Source: Apostichopus parvimensis (lineage: Eukaryota > Echinodermata > Holothuroidea > Aspidochirotida > Stichopodidae). From it: a stretch of DNA of 64,000 bases. The stretch is taken from contig KN883899.1 of the NCBI GenBank assembly GCA_000934455.1, forward strand, positions 66,876-130,875. Direction: 5' to 3'. Positions 56,769-64,000 of this stretch are shown here, piece by piece. Position numbers and translations under genes: made by a program. Numbering within the stretch: position 1 is the stretch's first letter; each line of letters opens with the position of its first letter. A model generated the notes under the pieces. The model was not told the origin of the DNA, did no database searches, and was given only the letters and a program-made list of their open reading frames with translations.

Positions 56769-58018
56769 CAGGGGCGTCAATCGATTTCAAACGTGGGGGG
56801 GGGGGGGGGGTACCAATATTGTCAAAAATGTCTATCGGATACAGATTGCGGTGAGTGCAGAAGGGGGGTGGGGGAGGGGGGGGGGGGGGGGGGAGGGCTG
56901 TAATCGATTCGAGTATTCCGGTCGTAAGTACTATCTAAGCGGATCGCCACCATAAGTTGGCGCGCAGCGTAACAAGAAAATTTCAGATTTCAAAACCAGC
57001 CAGATCGCTGGAGATGGCATTGCCAGGCTGGATAGCAGCCATCTAGTTGCGTGATTTCGGGAGAAAATAACAAATTCTTCACTCAGGAAATCTGCAATAA
57101 AGTTCATGCGGCCTTAATTTTGGTGGATTATTTCTTTTATTAGTGATTCTAATTGACATGAACATTAGAACCCAGTGCAAGTTGACAAATGATGCGGCGA
57201 AGTGGAAATCCCAGCCCCATTTTGTCCAATTTTTCAGGATAGAATACCCCTCATTTGTTCGAACCCATGACAACTAACAATCTGTGAATAAATTTACTTC
57301 AAAATGGGCACATTATATTGCACCAAGTCGGTCAAGGAATGACCCCAGGGCCTCAGATATAGGCCTATAGGAACGATGTCCCAAAATGTCCCTGGACATA
57401 CAGGCGAAGGAAGCTATCCGCCGCGACTGCATGTGAGTTTCTCGACTTGCCGTCCTGGGAGACATACCACAAAATGGTGCATTTTCTCATACGCCATTAT
57501 TAATAATTTAAGTAACTAACTAATTAGGCACAGTCCAGATCCGAGTTCGTATAGTGAGCTTAGCGCAAATTTGGCCAAAAGTCGTCATACGCCAGCATGT
57601 TAAACCACCAATGACTTGTAATGCCACCCGTGATACACTTCGAATGGCAGGCGCGTAGCGAGGTATTTGCCAAGGGAGGGGCGAAGCTGTAGGCAAATTA
57701 TCAGAGCCGTATATTCGGCATTGGAAACTATCTAAGCGTAGCGCCACCATGAATTGACGCGAAGCGTACGAGAAAATTTTGGCCGAAAATGCCTCCCAGA
57801 TCGCTGGAAATGGCATTTCCCAGGCCTTGCAAGTTGCATCTAAGCATTTTCTATTTGAAATTACTAGCGATATTATAAGAACGTACAAAAAATATGCTCA
57901 AGGGGGGAGGCGCCGTTGGCCCCTTGCCGACCCCACCCCCCTCTTGGCTACGCGCCTGTCTAATGGGACTGTGTCAGTTTAAATGATTCGCCCCCCCCCC
58001 CCAGGATTGACGCCCATG
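56769..58018. mobile_element. Non-autonomous hAT-like element, 1250 bp, host of a nested element
   Basis: Ends are CAGGGGCGTCAATC and, inverted, CATGGGCGTCAATC. Flanks CTTACGGA (56761-56768) and CTGACGGA (58019-58026) agree at 7 of 8 bases, as for an aged 8-bp hAT target duplication. Long G runs lie near the left end. No coding sequence. Confidence 0.68.
57648..57958. mobile_element. Nested non-autonomous hAT-like element, 311 bp
   Basis: Ends CAGGCGCGTAGC perfectly inverted; flanks TCGAATGG (57640-57647) and TCTAATGG (57959-57966), 7 of 8 identical. It lies wholly inside the 56769-58018 element and shares an internal phrase with it ('actatctaagcg..cgccaccat', 'cagatcgctgga.atggcatt'), so the two are kin. 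Confidence 0.7.
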
Positions 58019-58052
58019 CTGACGGAGGCGTAAATTGGACATCATGTTGACA

Positions 58053-58805
58053 CAGCGACGTAGCAAGGAATTTGCAAGGGGGGACAGGGTGTTTGAACAA
58101 TTGAAGGTTCTTAGATGCGATCTGGTGCAATGTTTTCCCAGTTTCATCATTATCATATTATCAGCAGATTTTGTTTCCGGTTCGAATTATTCTTTTACAT
58201 GGTCGATCTTTTACATATTATATCAGAAAGACAAACATATTGCTCTTTTACAATTTTCCTAGTAGGATGATTCTTGTTTATTGTCCAATGTCTGGACTTA
58301 AATATATTTGACGAACTTAACTGATGGACAATATAAACTTTTATATTTAGCAGTGTAAGAATATTTATAGCAAGCGCGTATCACGTACGATTGCTAGCTT
58401 AGCTTCATAACATAAACTGTTCGTGCAACAACCTTTTATTATCACGAACCATAGAAAGGATGAGAACGCATGTAGTCGTCGTCGTTGTGCATACGGTTCG
58501 TGACACTCCATCGAGTGCGGTTAGGTAGGCTATATGCATTTTATTATGCAGTGGCCAACTGTAGGCTTGTAAAAGGCTATAGGCTAAATTTAGCTAATGG
58601 CATCTGCCAAACTAAGTAGCTAATCAGTAGGCCTGAATCTTACTACGATTATAATCGAGTTAACGGAGCTGACGAGTATTCAAGATTAAAATAGCACTGA
58701 CAAAATACCATGCCAGAAAAACAACAGTTTTTAACATGCTTTCGACGCTGAAAGGGGGGCGGGAGTAGTTGCTCCCACTGCTCCTACACCCCCCCTACGT
58801 CCCTG
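58053..58805. mobile_element. Third non-autonomous hAT-like element, 753 bp
   Basis: Left end CAGCGACGTAGCAAGG, right end inverted CAGGGACGTAGGGG; flanks TGTTGACA (58045-58052) and TTTTGACA (58806-58813), 7 of 8 identical. Only 26 bp separate it from the duplication of the preceding element. No coding sequence. Confidence 0.6.
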
Positions 58806-59624
58806 TTTTGACAGCTTAATAAAAGGAAATTCACCGTTTGGCACACTTGTCACCATCTTGAAGAAACGTCACTTGGTACCGAGTGTGCAGGTCTAAAGTT
58901 TCTTATTAAAAAACGCACTTTTCAGATTTTCCGAATTTGACGTTATGTCAAGAAAGTAGTAAATGTACAAAACGGTTAATTCAGATTATTACTGTTTCGC
59001 GTAAAACAGTCTGCCGTTAAAACGTGGCTAATTTTCAGCTTTTGACGGTTTGACGAGAAAGAGAAAATGTTTATATTGGTAATTTTGATCTTGTATTTAC
59101 CGTTTTGCAATGTTTGTAAGTTGTGAATATGCATATCCCTTCTACGTTTCCGTATAGTTATTCCCTGCATTACGCAATAACTACTAATGTTAATTTCATG
59201 TAAAATATATTTATTTATTATAGAAAAGATCTAAGTGTTATCAACTCGCAAAATTTGAAGGCAAAGCATTTATGTGCTCAAGATAGGGATTTGAACAATT
59301 TACTCATGAAATCGATTATAAATACAATATGATTGATTTACGGAAGTCAACGCAGAATCGGTGTCGCTAGTGACAAATACGTCTGTCTTGCATACGTATA
59401 TATGGACCTGGAGATGAAGTGGTGCAGATGGGAGGGGAGGGGGAAGGGACGCATGATACAGGCCGATAAGATCACTGTTAACTTTTTTAAACAATCAGTT
59501 TATTTCACAAACTGTTTTATTCCCCCCGCTACACCGATAAGATGTTTCGGAGTAATTTCTAACGTTTTGTTGTTGTTATGTTTTAATGTCTGCACTCTCC
59601 TCCCCTAGGCTGCCCAGGAACTCC

Positions 59625-59870
59625 TGTTGAAACTACTGTTGAAAAAAAACAGGTTTTGAAAATTAGACACTTTTGAAAAAAAAATTACCAGTTTTGATAA
59701 AAAAAATAATGTCCATTTTTGAAAAAATTACCGAACCTTATTTAAAAAAAAATACTACTTTTGAAACATAAATACGTTTGAAACATAAATACGTTTTTTC
59801 AAAAGTAGTAATTTAAACAGGTTTTGAAAAAATAACCACTTTTGAAAAAATAATGTCCACTTTTGATAAA
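59625..59870. repeat. Low-complexity tandem ACTTTTGAAAAAA repeat
   Basis: About ten irregular 22-30 bp units of 'acttttgaaaaaataatgtcc' type, partly inverted around 59790. Confidence 0.65.
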
Positions 59871-59879
59871 TAAATCCCA

Positions 59880-61957
59880 GTCAGTATAACCATGCACCCC
59901 AAAATAGAAATGTCCATACCCGGCTGTATGTAGACGGTTATTATAATACCACGAGATGTTATTGTCAGCAATGCCAGATTGGAGTCGCTTTTGTTTTACA
60001 CGATACTTAAAATCCAAAGAATCCGATTCCGGAAATCGTTTGGCAACGTGTGTGAACTGCCCCTGAGCCTATCCATCTTTATTTTTTACCGGATGCCGTA
60101 TTATCCTCATTATCGTGACTAAGTGTGAATAAATTTCTGTTTTGTGTGTGTGAAGCTATGTCGTAGTCGTGCCGCCATCAGGATGAAGCTATGCCGTTAG
60201 CACCTTAATCGTGCCTGATCAGAGCGAACGGAGAGCATAAAAATTGAAATAGGAAAATGACGTCATGTGACATGGACTGAAGTCACTCATCCAACTAGTA
60301 GCGCTTTGCTTGAATGGCAAGAAAGTACCGGCGCTTAATACAAACACTACGTCTTTGCCATAACTAAAGTGATAAAGTTCACTTAAACCACTAGAAATGG
60401 TGAAATCGAATGCCGCGTTTGGGTGACAAAATCATCCAATATGTGGCAGTGGACTGCAGTTTCACAGGTAATTCTTAGGAAGCGATAGTAGTAGCAATTA
60501 CATAGGAATCTAATTATTTTAGTAGTGTCGTCTGCTCGGCTGATGTATTGTTATTCACTGGACCCTGGATATTGTTAGGCTAGACCGGCTCCGGCTGTCC
60601 TTTGGGATGCGATATAAGTAAAGCCTAATGACAACAATTATTACCACCTCATTTTACTTAAACCTGTATCATTAACGCCACATGCCAGAATAACATGGGA
60701 TGATGGTTATGATGTTCTGGCTTATCACTAACAATTCAATACTAGGAAAATAGGCTTAGCCTAACTAATTAGGCCTATGTACGTATCATAGCCCTTGGTC
60801 GAACTTGGGTTAGCCTAAGTAATAACTTAAAGGGTGTGAAGACTCGCTCACAAAGAAACGTCTCATGTCGGTAATCTGACCTAGTTTCGAATGAGGTGTA
60901 ACAGAAGTGTTAGACACCACCATTGATCCCAGAAAATACACACACAGCTTGCTACCGTCGCTAATTAGACATTAGTGTACAGTCAATACATACAGCTACG
61001 GTACACGTAGCAGCGATGGACATCAGGTCTAGATAAAATATAACAAGGTATCACGTTTCATTACTGTCTGCATTTTGTAGCGACAAGAAGAAAATTTCAC
61101 TTGCAAGCAATGGAAAGTAAACTTTTTCAGAGCGCTGGACACGGTTTGAGGCGAGTCTTCAATGCCTTTGAGCCTAGAAAATTCAGTCTATTAACATATC
61201 TAGATTTGAACATACATTATTTCAAATTGGTAACACATTCAAAGTTTTTAAATCTGTAAATTTTGTAACACATTCAAATCTTTAAATTTGTAACACATCC
61301 TCCACTTGCACTGTAAATGCGGCAAAAGGGCATAATCAGTATCATCCTAGGGAGTAATCTGAGTTTTGCGGTAGGCTAAACCCTAGTCAGCCTAGCCAGA
61401 TATGTTCTGGACATTAATATATAGGCTATTTCCCTAAATTTACTCAAATATGACTTTAAGGCCTAATTATATTCACTGACCATGTTCGGACAAAGCTTTG
61501 TAGACAAAACGTCACACTCAATCCACTACTCGTGCTAACATCTGATCCTTTATGACTGTGACTGAATGTAGACATGCATCAAGCTTTTTGCACTCTCGCT
61601 TCATAAGGGGGGATATGTTATCTTGCATAAACTACTACACACTTTGCAACATTAACATTAAACTGAGAACTGCATGCACAACTAATATGTATTACACAAA
61701 AGTAGGTGTGTGTGTGGGAAGGGGGGTGGGGTTGCTTTCTCACGGCATTTTCCATGGAGAACTATGACACTATCTAAGGGGGGCACTAAAATAATACAAG
61801 CAAGCAAGAAAAATATTTGCCATGTGCCTCACAGATACCGGAAATGACACTTTCCAGACATCGAAAGTTGCATAAAACACTCCGCTGCTCGAGTCATTAG
61901 AGGCGAGAAAAAATAATGTTTCAAAGTTGGTTCTTAAGTCAGGAGTATAGTACTTAC
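59880..61957. other. Non-coding stretch, nothing recognised
   Basis: AT-rich DNA with TAGGCCTA motifs; no conserved reading frame or RNA gene found. Confidence 0.35.
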
Positions 61958-61979
61958 CATACTCTGGTGGCCATAACAT
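61958..61979 (-). CDS. Candidate alternative first coding exon, MLWPPEY
   Basis: The minus strand reads ATG-TTA-TGG-CCA-CCA-GAG-TAT-G then gtaagtac, a near-ideal donor. Phase 1 fits the DED exon acceptor at 49516, giving MLWPPEY-A-E-A-MDPC in frame. The link across 12 kb is inference. Confidence 0.28.
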
Positions 61980-62324
61980 GTCTCGGTTGTGAAAGACACA
62001 CCTACTCTTTCAAAACACGGTTAAAATCAAATTCAAATTTTCGAATGCACAATGTATGTATGAAGACGTACAAATGATCTGGCCATTTAGCCGTACAACG
62101 CAAAGCGCCTTCAATTTTTCAAGGCTCTACTTCTTTAAACACACGGCGATACACTGTGCCAGCATTCTTCCTAGTTCAATTTCTATGACGGAGAGTCAAA
62201 TAAAGTAGAGGTCGCCCAACAGATTCTCTACCTAGGATTTTTATATTAAATCCGAAAAGTACTTCACCAAACCATATCCATATCTAATTAACTGGGTTGA
62301 CGGAAAATGACATTTGATACTTAC

Positions 62325-62358
62325 CAAAAGCCTCCAAAGCAGTTCGCAGTACGAACAT
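62325..62358 (-). CDS. Candidate alternative first coding exon, MFVLRTALEAF
   Basis: The minus strand reads MFVLRTALEAF plus one base, then gtaagtat. Phase 1 again fits the DED exon, giving MFVLRTALEAF-A-E-A-MDPC. Together with 61958-61979 it suggests alternative starts, if they belong to the same gene. Confidence 0.28.
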
Positions 62359-63539
62359 GGTTGTTTTACTTTGGACAGTGTGTTATTAAGCTATGCCGCA
62401 GTGTCAGCCTACAGTAAGCATGCAGAAATTTGTCAAATAAACTTATCAGTTTCCCTCCTACCCACAGGCTCGCTCATTGATCGTCGGCTGCACACTAACA
62501 AATAACGCTTTTTAAAAAATGTATGCTCCAAAGAATGACGTAATGCCAACGTCTGTATTTTAGGTAACGTATAGTGTATTTAGCAACGTTTACTGACTAA
62601 TGTTTATGAAACTTTCCGTAAAGATCATCGTTACAAGTCTGTATTTATACGTTTCAGCTATATACAGTGACATGTACAATCCGGTGAACATGCTATTATA
62701 TATGATTGCTCATGCTTGCTATGAGGCTTCGCCTCGGCCCTCACACCTTTGAGATCCCCACATGCATATATCTTTTCAATAAAGTTATCGTCCAGTTAAA
62801 AACATGGGCGATATGATATGCATCGCACACGATATCGGAACTGCGACACCCTCATCAATTATATTCTAGATGTGTCACAGTGAATCGTTCCGTTGACTTA
62901 CACACTAACTTCGTCACTTTCAAGGCCCGCTAAAGCACAGATAGACGTTTACAACTGGCAAATACTACCCACCACATGATATCTGAGGGTTTGGCCTGTC
63001 ATGGCACCTGCAAAGTTCCATATCATGACCATGATTTAGATTTTGACTGCTATAGAAGAGGAGCAAGTTTAGCATAATGAACCCAATCCTTCCGTCTGCT
63101 AACAATGTCCACATTTTTATGCAAAGAAGTTCTTAAATTGCTTGACATCACAGTCAATCCTTCTTATTTTCACACCATCTGTACTTTGATTTCTGTTCTT
63201 TCACACCAAGCCAGAAACAAAACAAGCATGGTGACTGGAAATATGTCCAAACAAACAAGCACTGCATTAAATCATTTTTCGTCGTTTTTACTTTTTTTTT
63301 TTTAACTTTTCAGCTGTACACATTATGACACTGGTAAAATTAATCTCTTTTATTTCTACCCTATATAGCTTTTGCTATTTGTTACATAGGCCATACAACA
63401 TAGGCCTACACTTCTATATTTTACGTATTATGACAAAAAATGACGAAATTCACGACAATTTCCATAGAACGTTATCTTTTTCTATAAGTAATGCTCCGTT
63501 TCGATATCTGACGTTCCGTTTGCTATATTAAAATATAAG

Positions 63540-63810
63540 AAAACTACAGAGCAAGTTCTTTCGGCATATTTATAGTAGCTAACTAGGCTACATTCCTTGG
63601 CATATGTATACACTGTAGCCTAACAAAGGCTACACTCCTTAGTCTATATTTAGAGTATGTAGAATAACTAGCTACACTCTTTAGCATATTTAGAGTAGCC
63701 TAATTAGGCTACACTCATTAGCATATTTATACTAAGAAGCCTATAGGCTACACTCATTAACATATTTATATATATGTAGCCTAACTAGGCTATAGGCCTA
63801 CTCATTAGCA
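63540..63810. repeat. Tandem repeat of AGGCTACACTCATTAGCATA units
   Basis: Six to seven units of about 36-45 bp alternate 'tagcctaactaggctacact' with 'cattagcatatttat'. The matching place in duplication copy 1 (about 55445-55475) has a single unit, so the array grew after duplication. Confidence 0.65.
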
Positions 63811-64000
63811 AAGTCCAGCGAAGCAAAATATTATCCAATGGGGAGCCTATACGTTGATATTTTAGGCACAAACACCATATATTTCTTCATCTCCTCTCCA
63901 CAGTACATTTTTTCCAGTACGTTTTCATTAAATAATAGCCATGCCTCTATTACATCTTATCAAACGGTAGGCCCATATCTCCTGAATATGTTTGTGACAT

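Larger units (their letters stand above)
56235..63960. repeat. Diverged segmental duplication, copy 2, expanded by insertions
   Basis: Counterpart of 52850-55625. The larger size is partly due to the hAT-like elements at 56769-58018 and 58053-58805 and to unmatched sequence from about 59210 to 63390. Confidence 0.5.

Noticed and set aside
1-64000. tRNA, rRNA and CRISPR features
   Set aside because: No cloverleaf with proper A and B boxes, no rRNA core sequence and no regular repeat-spacer array was found by eye; the tandem arrays have diverged, contiguous units.

Overview
This window reads as metazoan nuclear DNA, most likely from an echinoderm and perhaps a sea cucumber. It is AT-rich, dense in TAGGCCTA-type motifs, spliced with GT-AG introns, and full of minisatellites, hAT elements, a LINE and multi-copy immune-type genes. 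The species is inferred from general character, not from a marker gene. A 50-base run of N at 40653-40702 marks an assembly gap.

Layout. (1) 285-12305, plus strand: exons of a HECT-type E3 ubiquitin ligase gene of the G2E3-like class with a RanBP2-type zinc finger. Order and most intron phases fit one gene, but several lesions suggest a decayed copy. Its introns are packed with minisatellites. (2) 16945-23638, minus strand: a gene joining a KMT5A-like SET methyltransferase domain to an acidic linker, a zinc-finger region and a tyrosine-recombinase domain. It has a tandemly duplicated exon and four in-frame stops in the recombinase part. (3) 25291-32003: a 6.7 kb DNA transposon with perfect 16-bp terminal inverted repeats and a CCAAAG direct repeat on both flanks. 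It carries a two-exon gene that splices in frame to give an OTU cysteine-protease domain fused to a hAT transposase, with a PCNA-binding (PIP) motif between them. (4) About 34086-38270, minus strand: a CR1/Rex1-like LINE, broken and interrupted by a BED-finger hAT fragment. (5) 39201-40016, minus strand: an rve-type integrase-domain gene fragment. (6) 41091-41442: an orphan terminal exon. (7) 44122-49515, minus strand: an interferon-inducible very large GTPase (GVIN/URGCP-like) gene with a DED-like N-terminal exon. Two short ATG exons near 62 kb end in the right phase to be alternative first coding exons. (8) 50-64 kb: largely non-coding, with a diverged segmental duplication, a U2 snRNA-derived fragment and three hAT-like non-autonomous elements, one nested inside another.

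How the parts relate. The region is an accessory, repeat-built neighbourhood. Two genes look mobile or mobile-derived and have captured host regulatory enzymes: a deubiquitinase-like protease on the hAT transposase and a histone-methyltransferase-like domain on the recombinase. Beside them sit a ubiquitin ligase and a giant immune GTPase. The OTU-hAT element and the SET-recombinase gene are the most novel systems seen here.
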